Below, in pieces: positions 8,161-16,027 of a stretch of DNA of 37,771 bases (its first letter is position 1; every line of letters starts with the position of its first letter). The notes under the pieces were generated by a model. The model saw nothing but the letters and a program-made list of their open reading frames with translations. It did no database searches and was not told where the DNA came from. This DNA comes from Anaerolineales bacterium UBA3940. GTDB taxonomy: Bacteria > Chloroflexota > Anaerolineae > Aggregatilineales > UBA3940. A program made the position numbers and the translations under genes. The stretch covers positions 3,897-41,667 of the forward strand of contig DGDY01000012.1 of the NCBI GenBank assembly GCA_002385675.1, read 5' to 3'.

Positions 8161-8338
8161 AGTCGAGCCTTTCTGTCATTCAAGATCGGTGGCATTCAGA
8201 CAGGTGGGTGCAAACGTCGAGCCTGCATCTCACAATCCACACGGAGTCTAATCACCAGGTTACAGGGCGTCAATATGCGCTGTGGGCTGCTGGGAGAGGG
8301 TAGCTTGCCTCGCGAGTACCGGGGGTAGAGATTGGCTG

Positions 8339-8379
8339 GGGGCAGCCGTCACGTTCATGGCGGAGATGACGGCTGCCCC
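8339..8379 (-). terminator. Stable hairpin just after the ATP sulfurylase stop
   Basis: Perfect 13-base arms (8339-8351 and 8367-8379) with a 15-base loop begin about ten bases beyond the stop of the minus-strand sat gene. No U-tract follows on that strand, so it may be a processing or protective structure or an atypical terminator. Confidence 0.55.
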
Positions 8380-8389
8380 TGCTGGTTCC

Positions 8390-9619
8390 TTAGTTTGCGT
8401 CGCTGTTGCGCTGGCGCTTCATCCCCTCGACGAGCACCTTGCTGACCTCCGGACGCGTGAACTCGCGAGGGAGCATCTCGCCCCTGGCGAGCATCTCGCG
8501 GACCTGCGTGCCGGAGAGGAAAACCCAGTTGTCCTTGCCGTGCGGACAGGTCTTGGCGGTAACGACTGCCTCGCACTTCCGGCAGTAGAAGGCGTGCTCG
8601 AACATGAGCGGCGTGATGTCGATCAGCTTCGGGTCGAACTCCTCGAAGATGAGCTGCGCGTCGTACGTGCCGTAGTAGTTGCCGACGCCGGCATGGTCGC
8701 GCCCGACGATGAAGTGCGTGCAGCCGTAGTTCTTGCGGGCAATGGCGTGGAAGACCGCCTCGCGCGGGCCTGCGTAACGCATCGCCGCCGGGAAGACGCC
8801 CAGCATCACGCGCTCCGCCGGGTAGTAGTCACGCAGGATGGCCTCATAGCTCTGGATGCGCACGTCGGCGGGGATGTCGTCCGCCTTGGTCTCGCCGACG
8901 AGCGGGTGGATGAACAGCCCGTCCACGATCTCCAGCGCGGTTTTCTGGATGTACTCGTGCGCCCGGTGGATGGGGTTGCGCGTCTGGAAGGCCACGATGC
9001 GGCGCCAGCCGTTCTGCGCGAACATGCGCCGGGTCTGCGCCGGGGTGTGCCGCAGCTCCGGGAACTCGCGTTCTGTGGCGAGCGGCAGGTCGAACACCCA
9101 GATGTCGCCGCCGAGCAGCACGTCGCCCTGGCGGTACAGCCGCGCGACGCCGGGGTGCGCGTCCTCGGTGGTGCGGTAGACCTTGGCCGCCTCGAGTTCC
9201 TTGTCGTAGGTGTACTTCTCCGCGACCTCCATCACGCCCAGCAGGCGCACGCCGCCCGCGTCATCCGGCTCGGCGAGCGCGACGGACTGGCCGATGCGGA
9301 TGTCGCTCGCCGTTTCCTCGTCCACCGCGAGCGTAATGGGGATGGTCCACGGCAGGCCGTTTGCCAGGTGCATGTCGTTGACGACGCTGAGGTAATCGGC
9401 CTGGCACATGAAGCCCGTGAGCGGGCTGAACGCGCCAACCGTAATCATCTCCAGGTCGGAGACGTTCATCGGGGAGAGGACGATCGTCTTGAGGCTGCGG
9501 GCCATCTCGCGGGTGGCCTCGGCCATTTCACCGCGCAGACGGCGGTTAATAAGGGTGCCGCCGTGCGGTGCAATACTGCCAACGTAATTATTCGTGGTCG
9601 CCTGGGTTTGGTCAGTCAA
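8390..9619 (-). CDS. sat: Sulfate adenylyltransferase (ATP sulfurylase)
   Basis: The enzyme forms adenosine 5'-phosphosulfate and pyrophosphate from ATP and sulfate, the first step of sulfate activation. The sequence has a PUA-like N-terminal domain (APHGG, LINR, LEMITVGAFSPLTGFM) and the nucleotidyltransferase core with QTRNPIHRAHEY and GRDHAGVG. A cysteine-rich C-terminal segment (CRKCEAVVTAKTCPHG) probably binds zinc, as in many bacterial single-domain Sat proteins. I favour TTG 9619 (409 residues) because AGGGGA lies nine bases upstream; TTG 9637 would add six residues without a good site. No APS reductase, APS kinase or sulfate transporter is adjacent, so assimilatory versus other use cannot be decided here. 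Confidence 0.95.
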   Translation of the reverse strand: MTDQTQATTNNYVGSIAPHGGTLINRRLRGEMAEATREMARSLKTIVLSPMNVSDLEMITVGAFSPLTGFMCQADYLSVVNDMHLANGLPWTIPITLAVDEETASDIRIGQSVALAEPDDAGGVRLLGVMEVAEKYTYDKELEAAKVYRTTEDAHPGVARLYRQGDVLLGGDIWVFDLPLATEREFPELRHTPAQTRRMFAQNGWRRIVAFQTRNPIHRAHEYIQKTALEIVDGLFIHPLVGETKADDIPADVRIQSYEAILRDYYPAERVMLGVFPAAMRYAGPREAVFHAIARKNYGCTHFIVGRDHAGVGNYYGTYDAQLIFEEFDPKLIDITPLMFEHAFYCRKCEAVVTAKTCPHGKDNWVFLSGTQVREMLARGEMLPREFTRPEVSKVLVEGMKRQRNSDAN

Positions 9620-9787
9620 AGCGGATTTCCCCTGCAACTGCTAAATGAGTGAGTCAGCACGCGGGTGCTGCATACATAAAACATGCGCCAGGAACGTGAT
9701 CGATGTGGCGCAGGGTTAAGTTTAGCACCAAACCTCCATCACCACCACCAACATGCCCTCTGGGGGTGGGCATAGCCAACTGCCAGC

Positions 9788-9858
9788 GAGAAATCGCAGA
9801 GCGATTTCTCAACCTCCCCCTTGCAAGGGGGAGGTCAACCGAGCGGTGACTTCGTCAC
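9788..9858. repeat. Repeat C copy 1: composite palindromic element
   Basis: Three back-to-back palindromes: GAGAAATCGC/GCGATTTCTC (9788-9797, 9801-9810); a perfect 24-base palindrome at 9812-9835 (ACCTCCCCCTTG and its complement); and GTGAC/GTCAC (9846-9850, 9854-9858). C-rich/G-rich palindromes of the same type occur at 27324 and 36570. Confidence 0.65.
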
Positions 9859-10020
9859 TGCAAGGTTGGGTGGGGGTTCCAGTGCCAGCCGACACACACG
9901 TATCCTCACACGACGAAGGGGGTAGACAGTCGGCCCTGCTGCACGCCCACGCATCCCCCGTATTAGAGTACTAGGCTTGTCTACGTGACTGTCCCCATAC
10001 ATGGTCGCCGGGCCCTCTCT

Positions 10021-10026
10021 TATAAT
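10021..10026 (+). promoter_or_regulatory. Candidate -10 element for the receiver/receptor cluster
   Basis: A perfect TATAAT sits about 97 bases before the first receiver gene. No good -35 hexamer is visible 16-18 bases upstream, so either an activator is needed or this is not the promoter. Confidence 0.4.
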
Positions 10027-10122
10027 GCCGACGAGAGGTGATCTGTACAGGTTCCGGGCACCCTCCTGCCGACCGTTGGTGGATGACCGCCACCATACCA
10101 CAGCCAGAGCGGAGCGAACTCC

Positions 10123-10539
10123 ATGACTCTTGGACGCATCCTCTACGTGGAAGACAACTTCGACAACCGGCTGCTCATCCGGCGTGTGTTGATGGCCGAG
10201 GGCTATGAGGTTGTCGAGGCGGACTCCGGCCTGCGTGGGCTGGAGCTGGCGCAAACGTGCCACCCGGACCTTGTGCTGATGGACATTAACCTGCCGGACA
10301 TCGACGGCTACGACTGCACCGCGCGGCTGCGCAAGATCGACACGGTGAAGGACGTGCCGATCCTCGCGCTGACGGCCAACGTGCTCGAAGGCGACCGCCA
10401 GAAAGCGCTGCGCGCCGGCTGCGACGGCTTCATCCCCAAGCCGGTCGATATCGACGAGCTGCCCCGGCAGATCGCCGAGCATATTAAGAAGAAAAAGCGC
10501 GCCGCGCTGGCATCGCCTGTCAGCAGCAAGGACGCCTAG
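10123..10539 (+). CDS. Stand-alone response regulator receiver (DivK-like)
   Basis: The 138-residue protein is a single receiver domain with no output domain. It begins at ATG 10123, with GGAGCG upstream. All key residues are present: E10/D11, phospho-acceptor D54 in LVLMDINLPDIDG, T84 in ILALTANV and K106 in FIPKP. The TANV/GDRQKALRAGCDGFIPKPVD pattern matches the DivK/Spo0F-like group that carries phosphate between kinases or binds partner proteins. A basic tail (KKKKR, 126-130) follows helix 5. It is the first gene of a long co-directional signalling cluster and is a plausible diffusible phosphate carrier for the hybrid kinase encoded downstream. Confidence 0.92.
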   Translation: MTLGRILYVEDNFDNRLLIRRVLMAEGYEVVEADSGLRGLELAQTCHPDLVLMDINLPDIDGYDCTARLRKIDTVKDVPILALTANVLEGDRQKALRAGCDGFIPKPVDIDELPRQIAEHIKKKKRAALASPVSSKDA

Positions 10540-10621
10540 CGCCGCGCCACAGGGGTGAGGGGCGGTAAACGATTGGGGCATTTTATCGAGCGCACCTGCT
10601 CGCACCTACTGACGAAGGTAA

Positions 10622-11446
10622 ATGCGGAACATGAATAACGACAGCCAGAAACCAGCCAGCCAGCCGCCCGACGGTGGCTCGCCTGTGACCCGCACCCCGA
10701 CGGGGTCCAATGGCACGAAACCCCTCGATGCGAAGGCGGCATCCTCGCCTGCTGCCCCGCGCGAGGAGGCCAAACCCGCCAGCGAGACGCCCCAACCTGC
10801 ACGCGAGGCGGCGAAGCCGGTGACGGAAACGGCGAGCGCCGAGGCCAGGCCCGCAAACGTCGAGGCTAAGCCTGCGAGTGCCGAGACAAAGCCTGCGAGT
10901 GTTGAGGCCAGGCCCGCGAACGTTGAGGCTAAGCCTGCGAGTGTTGAGGCCAAGCCCGCGAGCGAGCGCCGCGACGAAGCGCCCGCTCCGCCCCCGGTCG
11001 AGGCGAGCACCGTGCCCGCGCCGCGCCGCCCGATCAAGCCCATCGACCCGACCGAGGCGCACGTGCTCGTCGTCGAGGACAACGTGCCCAACTTCGTGCT
11101 GATCGCGCGGCTGCTGGCCTACATGGGCGTGCCGCGCTGCGAGTGGAAGACCTCGGGCTGGCAGGTGGTTGAGTTCGCCGACACGCTGCCGCGTATCGAC
11201 CTGATCCTCATGGACATCCGCCTGCCGTATGAGGACGGGTTCCAGGCGCTGGAAAAGGTGCGCGCCAGCGAGCGCTTCAAAGACACGCTCGTTGTCGCCG
11301 TCACCGCGGAGGCCAGCGTGGAGCAGATGAAGCGCGCGCAGGAGTGCGGCTTCGACGGCTTCCTCGGTAAGCCGCTCGACCCGGACCGCTTCCCCGACCA
11401 GATCAGGCGAGTGCTCAAAGGAGAGCCGGTGTGGGAGATTCACTGA
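10622..11446 (+). CDS. Receiver protein with disordered heptapeptide-repeat N-terminus
   Basis: This 274-residue protein couples a roughly 135-residue low-complexity N-terminus, rich in Ala, Pro, Lys and Glu, to one C-terminal receiver domain (about 142-270). Six exact-length heptapeptides of the EAKPASV/EARPANV type occupy residues 74-115. The receiver keeps its acidic pocket (VVEDN), phospho-acceptor D198 in LILMDIRLP, a switch Thr in VAVTAEAS and Lys in FLGKPLD. No DNA-binding domain is present. The disordered arm may act as a tether or interaction segment (inference). The start is uncertain: ATG 10622 has GAAGG only a few bases upstream, and ATG 10631 is an alternative. It sits 82 bases after the DivK-like gene and 43 bases before the first receptor gene. 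Confidence 0.85.
   Translation: MRNMNNDSQKPASQPPDGGSPVTRTPTGSNGTKPLDAKAASSPAAPREEAKPASETPQPAREAAKPVTETASAEARPANVEAKPASAETKPASVEARPANVEAKPASVEAKPASERRDEAPAPPPVEASTVPAPRRPIKPIDPTEAHVLVVEDNVPNFVLIARLLAYMGVPRCEWKTSGWQVVEFADTLPRIDLILMDIRLPYEDGFQALEKVRASERFKDTLVVAVTAEASVEQMKRAQECGFDGFLGKPLDPDRFPDQIRRVLKGEPVWEIH
10841..10966 (+). repeat. Six tandem 21-bp repeats encoding a heptapeptide
   Basis: Six in-frame 21-base units encode EARPANV, EAKPASA, ETKPASV, EARPANV, EAKPASV and EAKPASE. Alternating GCGAGTGT and GCGAACGT variants suggest duplication of two-unit blocks. Copy number could vary between strains. Confidence 0.85.
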
Positions 11447-11489
11447 TCGCACTGCGCCTGCCCTCGTCGGCAGATAAAGGACCGCGCCC

Positions 11490-13799
11490 ATGCTGAAGCG
11501 ATTGTTCCCGCAACTGGAGGCTCGCGCCCTGAGCGCCGACGACCGGCGGTGGGCCGGCGCGCTGGCGAGCAGCGTGGTGGCGCTCGCCGTTGGCGTGATC
11601 CTGTATGCCGCCGTCCTGTTTTTTGTTGCCCAGGTGGAGGCGACGCTCTCGCACGGGCTGGCGTTCACGACGGCGCTGCTCGTCGTGGTGACGTCGGCGC
11701 GTTTGCTTGCCACCGGGCGACTCGCCGGGGCGGGGCGGCTGCTCGCAGTCGGGCTGTGGATTATCACGAGCGCCGCGCTGGTGCTCTCACCGGGCCAGTT
11801 GTGGCCCGCTGCCGCCGGTGCAGCCCTTGCCGCGCTCGCGCTGACCGTGCCCGCAGCCCGGCGCGGCCTGCTGCTGACCGCCCTGTATGCCGCCGCTGCC
11901 GTTGGCGTGCTGCTGGCGCACACGGTTGTTGGTGTGCCAGCGTTTGTCGTGCCGCCGGAAACCGCGCTGACGCGTGCCGGGCTGCTGCTCGTGGCGCTGC
12001 TGGTGACGGGCGTGGGTCTGAGCGCCATCTCCGCACAGGCGAGCCGGACCGCGCGGCGGGCCGAGGCGCGCACGCACAGCCTGGAGCACCTGCTGCGTAT
12101 CACCGGGCTGACGGGTGCTGCCGGGCCGCTTGACGACATGCTTGATGCGGTCGCCGTCGAGTTGAGCGCGGCCTTCCAGTGTGACCAGGTGCAGGTGCTC
12201 CTGCTTGAGCCGGGCGGCGACGTGGCGGAGGTCCGCGCAGCGGCAGGCGACAGCGAGTTGCCGCTGCGCGCCGGGATGAACCGCTTCCGGCTGGGGCAGG
12301 ACACAACCGCCGGGCAGGTCGTTGCGACGAACGCGCCGGTGATCCATCGCGGCGGGCGGCTGGCGGGCGCGGTGCGGCTGCCCGCCACGCAGACCGAACT
12401 GGGCCTGCCCATCCGTCACGGTGAGGATGTGCTCGGCGTGCTGAAGCTGCGTGCAGCCAGGGTGGACGCCTTCCCCGACGACGAGATCGAGGCGCTGGCA
12501 CAGTTTGCCGACCACCTGGGCGCGTGCATCCACAAGGCGCACCTGCTGGCGTCGGAGGCGGCGTTGCTGGAGGCGACCAGCCCGATTATGCGGGCCGCAC
12601 AGCAGATCGCGGTTGCCGCCGAGCCCGCGCAGATTATCGACGCGCTACGCCAGAACGCCACACCCTCGGCAGACTATATCGCGCTGTTCGTCCCCGGCGC
12701 GGAAGGTCTGACGGCCCGCGCCGTGTGGGACCGCAGCGGTGCGGCGACGTTTGTCAGCCTGCCGCCCGGCCTGCTGGAGGAGGTAAGCGCCGCCGGGGGC
12801 GTGCTGTTCGGGGAGGCGCAGGCGCTCGGTGAGGAGATCGCCGGGCAGATTGCCGCGCCGCTCGGCGCGGATCGCCTGCTGTTCACCGTGTTAAGGGCGC
12901 GCGGGCGCGTGGTGGGCTGCCTGCTCGTTGTCCATCGGGAGGTGGGCACGTTTGACGATGCCGAGGTGCAGGCGCTCACGTCGCTTGCGGGGCCGATTGC
13001 CGTCGTGCTGGACAACCTGCGCCGCCTGAGCGAGCTTGAGCGGGCGCTCGCCGAGGCGAAGGCCCATCATGGTGTGTTGAGGGCCATTGTTGCCGCCCGC
13101 TCGCCGGAGGCGATTTACAACCGTTTGCTGGGCGAGATCGCCCGGCTGCTGAAGGCCGACCGCGCGCTGCTGTTCCTCGCCGGGCCTGACCCGCTCCGCG
13201 ATCCGGATTATGTCGAGCGGGTGGCGGTCTGGCAGGGCGGGCAGGTGGTGGTGGACCGCTCCGGCACGCGCTACCCCAACGCCGAGCGCCCCGCCCCCTG
13301 GCAGCTCCCGCTGAGCCGCGAGGAGCGCACATTTAACGATCTGCCGCGCGACGACCGTCTGATGCCCGAACTGCGGCATGAGTACGAGCGCCGGGGCGTG
13401 AATGCGCTGGCTGTGCTGCCGCTCCGCGCGGGCGAGACGTGGCTGGGCACGGTGATCGCCGAGGCGCAGCAGGAGCAGGCCTTTGGCGCGGCGGCGCTCG
13501 ATGCGGCGCGCGGCCTGGTCGATGCGGCGGCGCACACGCTGGAGATGCGCTGCCTGCTGCAGCAGATGGAACAGGCCGCCGAGCGCGAGCAGACCGTGAG
13601 CGCCATCGCCGGGCGGCTGGAGAACGCGCCGAGCCTCTCGCTGCTGCTCAAGAGCGCCACCGCCCAGCTTGCCGAGGTGCTCGGTGCGGAGGGCGTCTAC
13701 GCGGAAATCCGGCTGGAGCAGCCGCGCGAAGCGCACCCGGCTGAGCAGAACGGGCGCGGCGCTGCCCATGAGGCGGAGGAAGCGAGGACACAGCCATGA
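11490..13799 (+). CDS. Six-helix membrane receptor with three GAF domains and no kinase
   Basis: A 769-residue protein starts at ATG 11490, with AAGGA eight bases upstream. Six hydrophobic helices are visible at about 25-47, 54-70, 82-100, 104-121, 125-145 and 161-182. A linker helix follows, then three GAF-type regions (about 197-352, 353-520, 520-695). The last about 70 residues restart a GAF-like pattern (TVSAIAGRLENAPSL...LLKSATAQLAEVLGAEGVY) but stop after its first helix and strand. There is no HisKA, ATPase, cyclase or phosphodiesterase motif, so the protein cannot generate a signal alone. Its stop overlaps the next start by four bases (ATGA), which implies translational coupling with the next receptor. 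Confidence 0.85.
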   Translation: MLKRLFPQLEARALSADDRRWAGALASSVVALAVGVILYAAVLFFVAQVEATLSHGLAFTTALLVVVTSARLLATGRLAGAGRLLAVGLWIITSAALVLSPGQLWPAAAGAALAALALTVPAARRGLLLTALYAAAAVGVLLAHTVVGVPAFVVPPETALTRAGLLLVALLVTGVGLSAISAQASRTARRAEARTHSLEHLLRITGLTGAAGPLDDMLDAVAVELSAAFQCDQVQVLLLEPGGDVAEVRAAAGDSELPLRAGMNRFRLGQDTTAGQVVATNAPVIHRGGRLAGAVRLPATQTELGLPIRHGEDVLGVLKLRAARVDAFPDDEIEALAQFADHLGACIHKAHLLASEAALLEATSPIMRAAQQIAVAAEPAQIIDALRQNATPSADYIALFVPGAEGLTARAVWDRSGAATFVSLPPGLLEEVSAAGGVLFGEAQALGEEIAGQIAAPLGADRLLFTVLRARGRVVGCLLVVHREVGTFDDAEVQALTSLAGPIAVVLDNLRRLSELERALAEAKAHHGVLRAIVAARSPEAIYNRLLGEIARLLKADRALLFLAGPDPLRDPDYVERVAVWQGGQVVVDRSGTRYPNAERPAPWQLPLSREERTFNDLPRDDRLMPELRHEYERRGVNALAVLPLRAGETWLGTVIAEAQQEQAFGAAALDAARGLVDAAAHTLEMRCLLQQMEQAAEREQTVSAIAGRLENAPSLSLLLKSATAQLAEVLGAEGVYAEIRLEQPREAHPAEQNGRGAAHEAEEARTQP

Positions 13800-16024
13800 C
13801 GACCACTCACAGCCGGCCCCGCCGTATAGACCCCCGCTCACTGCCCATCGCGCTGAAGCTCGCTATCGGGCTGGGTGGCGTGCTGCTGGTAACCATGTTC
13901 GTGACCATCGGGCTGGTGAACGACGTGGTGAGGACCAGCCAGACCGACCTCGTGCTCGACGAGCTTGCCGCGCTGAGCGCCGACCAGGCGGGGCGTGTCG
14001 TGCAGACGCTCGACGCGGAGATCGAGGGGCTCTCGCGGCTGGTGTCCGACCCGAGCGTGCAGCAGTACATCCGCGAGGCGTCTTCGTCCATTGCGGTATC
14101 GGGCGGCGGCGGGACCTTCCGCCCCTCCACCGCGATTGAGAGTCTGATTGCCGAATACCGCATCACACACCCGGAGCTTTCCGCGCTGGCCGTGCTCGAT
14201 GCAGCGGGGTACGTCATTGGCGCGGCGCCGATGCTCCCGGCGGCGGACCTGCCAGAGCGCGGAAGCTGGGAGTGGTTCCAGGTTGCGCAGCAGCCGGGCG
14301 GCATGGCTGTCTATCTCTCCGGCCCGATAGCGGACGGGCTGACCGGCGTTGAGGGTTTCCACATTGCCATGCCCATCGTTGACACGACCGTGCCGGGCCG
14401 GGTGGTGGGTGTGGTCTACGCGGTGTGGAACATGAGCAACGTGCCCCCCGCCGCGCAGGCCCGCTCGCGTGAGGCGCTCATCGTGCAGAGCGATGGTGAG
14501 GTGCTGTACGCCTCCGACCCCGGCGCAGAAAGCAGATTGCCCTATGCCCTGGTCCGCACGCTGCGTGAGGCCGGCGAGCCCACACTGGAGTACGAGGACG
14601 CACACGGCGAGCGCTGGCTGTACGGCGTGGCGTCGCTCGGCGAGTTGAGCCTGCGCGGGCGCGATGCGAGCCTGCCGGACCTGACGGTGGTCGTCCGCGA
14701 GCCGTACAGTGTGATGCAGACCAGCGCGGTTGCGCTGATGCAGAACCTTCTATGGGCGCTCGCGCTGAGCGCGCTGCTCGTGACGGTGCTGGCCGGTGGC
14801 ATGACGCTGGTGCTCCTGTACCCGCTGCGGCGTCTGACGATTGCCGCCGGGCGGATCAGCGCCGGGCAGCTTGAGACGCCCATCCCGGATCTGCCGCTTG
14901 ACGAGGTGGGGCGGCTGGCGAGCGTGCTGCGCGACCTGGTCGGGCGGCTGCTCGTCCGTATGCAGCAGCTTGACGCCGCCGTGCAGGTGTCACGCGTGGC
15001 GCTGCGCTCGCTCGACGTGAATGAACTGCTTGAGAGCACCAGCCGCACCCTCGTCTCCGCGTTTGGGGTCGAGGGCGTGCGAGTTTACTTCGCCGACCAG
15101 ACGCGCGGGCGTGCCGAGCTTGTCGCCGGGCACGGCGCGATCTACGAGACCCTGCTCCGGCAGGAACCGGCGCTGGCGATTGATGAGCGGACACACGTCG
15201 GGCGTGCGATCCTGCTCGGCGAGCCGCAGGTTGCAGCCGCCCCCGGCTACCATCTGGCCGAGGCGGCGCTGCCGCTCGTTGCGGGCGAGAGCGTGACCGG
15301 CGTGCTGTGCGTGACCGGGCGGCACGGCGCGCGCTTCGCGGTGGACGACCTTGACATGTTCAGCCTGGTTGCGGACCAGCTCAGCGCAGCGCTGCAGAAC
15401 GCGCGCCTGTTCGCCGCCAGCGCCGAGAACATGGAGCAGATCTCCGCGCTGAACCGCCGCCTGATGCGGCGCGGCTGGGAGGAGTACCTCGAGCTGGCCG
15501 GTGAGCTGCGCTCCACAACCGACCCCGCCGGGGACTGGCCCACGCTGCCGTCCGAGCTGTGGCAGCGCACCGAGGCCGCGGCAGAGGTGACCGTTGACGA
15601 GCAGGGGCGCGAAGTGTTGTCCGCGCCGCTCATCGTGCGTGGCGAGGTGATCGGCGTGGTGGCGGCGACGCGCCCGCCGGGGCAGGGCTGGTCGGAGCAG
15701 GAGCGCCTGCTTGTTGAGGCGGTTGCAGCCCGCCTTGCGACGCTGGCCGACAGCATCCGCATGGTGGAGGAGACAAGCTGGCGTGCAGAGCAGGAGCGCC
15801 GCGTGAACGAGCTTTCCGCCAGCCTCCAGAGCGCGATCAGCTTGGACGACATGCTGCGCGATGCGCTGGCACGGCTCGGCGAGGCGACGGGCGCAGAGTC
15901 CGTCGCGCTGCGGGTGGGGCGTCCGCCCGCCGACGGGCAGGAAGCGTTCGCCCGTGCGGCGCAGACAAACGGCGGCAGGCCGGGCGCCGCACATACCGGG
16001 CCTAACGGAGCCGGGGAGGGTTAA
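13796..16024 (+). CDS. Cache-HAMP-GAF membrane receptor without kinase
   Basis: This 742-residue receptor is translationally coupled to the previous gene through an ATGA overlap. A membrane helix at about 21-43 is followed by an extracytoplasmic region of about 270 residues with Cache-type pattern (SALAVLDAAGYVIGAA, then HIAMPIVD and GVVYAVWNMS). A second helix at about 315-345, a HAMP linker (345-395) and a GAF domain (about 400-548) follow. Next is a half-GAF module opening with RLMRRGWEEYLELA near 555, and then a C-terminal coiled segment that begins another GAF (VNELSASLQSAISLDDML) but ends early. No catalytic output domain is present. It probably senses an external small molecule and passes a conformational signal to partners in a receptor complex (inference). 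Confidence 0.87.
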   Translation: MTTTHSRPRRIDPRSLPIALKLAIGLGGVLLVTMFVTIGLVNDVVRTSQTDLVLDELAALSADQAGRVVQTLDAEIEGLSRLVSDPSVQQYIREASSSIAVSGGGGTFRPSTAIESLIAEYRITHPELSALAVLDAAGYVIGAAPMLPAADLPERGSWEWFQVAQQPGGMAVYLSGPIADGLTGVEGFHIAMPIVDTTVPGRVVGVVYAVWNMSNVPPAAQARSREALIVQSDGEVLYASDPGAESRLPYALVRTLREAGEPTLEYEDAHGERWLYGVASLGELSLRGRDASLPDLTVVVREPYSVMQTSAVALMQNLLWALALSALLVTVLAGGMTLVLLYPLRRLTIAAGRISAGQLETPIPDLPLDEVGRLASVLRDLVGRLLVRMQQLDAAVQVSRVALRSLDVNELLESTSRTLVSAFGVEGVRVYFADQTRGRAELVAGHGAIYETLLRQEPALAIDERTHVGRAILLGEPQVAAAPGYHLAEAALPLVAGESVTGVLCVTGRHGARFAVDDLDMFSLVADQLSAALQNARLFAASAENMEQISALNRRLMRRGWEEYLELAGELRSTTDPAGDWPTLPSELWQRTEAAAEVTVDEQGREVLSAPLIVRGEVIGVVAATRPPGQGWSEQERLLVEAVAARLATLADSIRMVEETSWRAEQERRVNELSASLQSAISLDDMLRDALARLGEATGAESVALRVGRPPADGQEAFARAAQTNGGRPGAAHTGPNGAGEG

Positions 16025-16027
16025 GCG

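Larger units (their letters stand above)
9620..10122. other. Non-coding divergent region between sat and the signalling cluster
   Basis: About 500 bases without a credible gene. On the sat side are two inverted repeats, CAGCAC/GTGCTG (9655-9670) and TGCGCCA/TGGCGCA (9684-9690 with 9706-9712), which would fall in the sat leader. The middle (9753-9858) is a block of palindromes described as repeat C. The right part carries a perfect TATAAT at 10021 that may drive the receiver operon. No tRNA or riboswitch consensus was recognised. Confidence 0.65.

Noticed and set aside
6679..9652. Plus-strand frames of 492 and 456 codons opposite the hydrolase and ATP sulfurylase genes
   Set aside because: They have His/Val/Asp-rich antisense composition, while the minus strand encodes recognisable enzymes.
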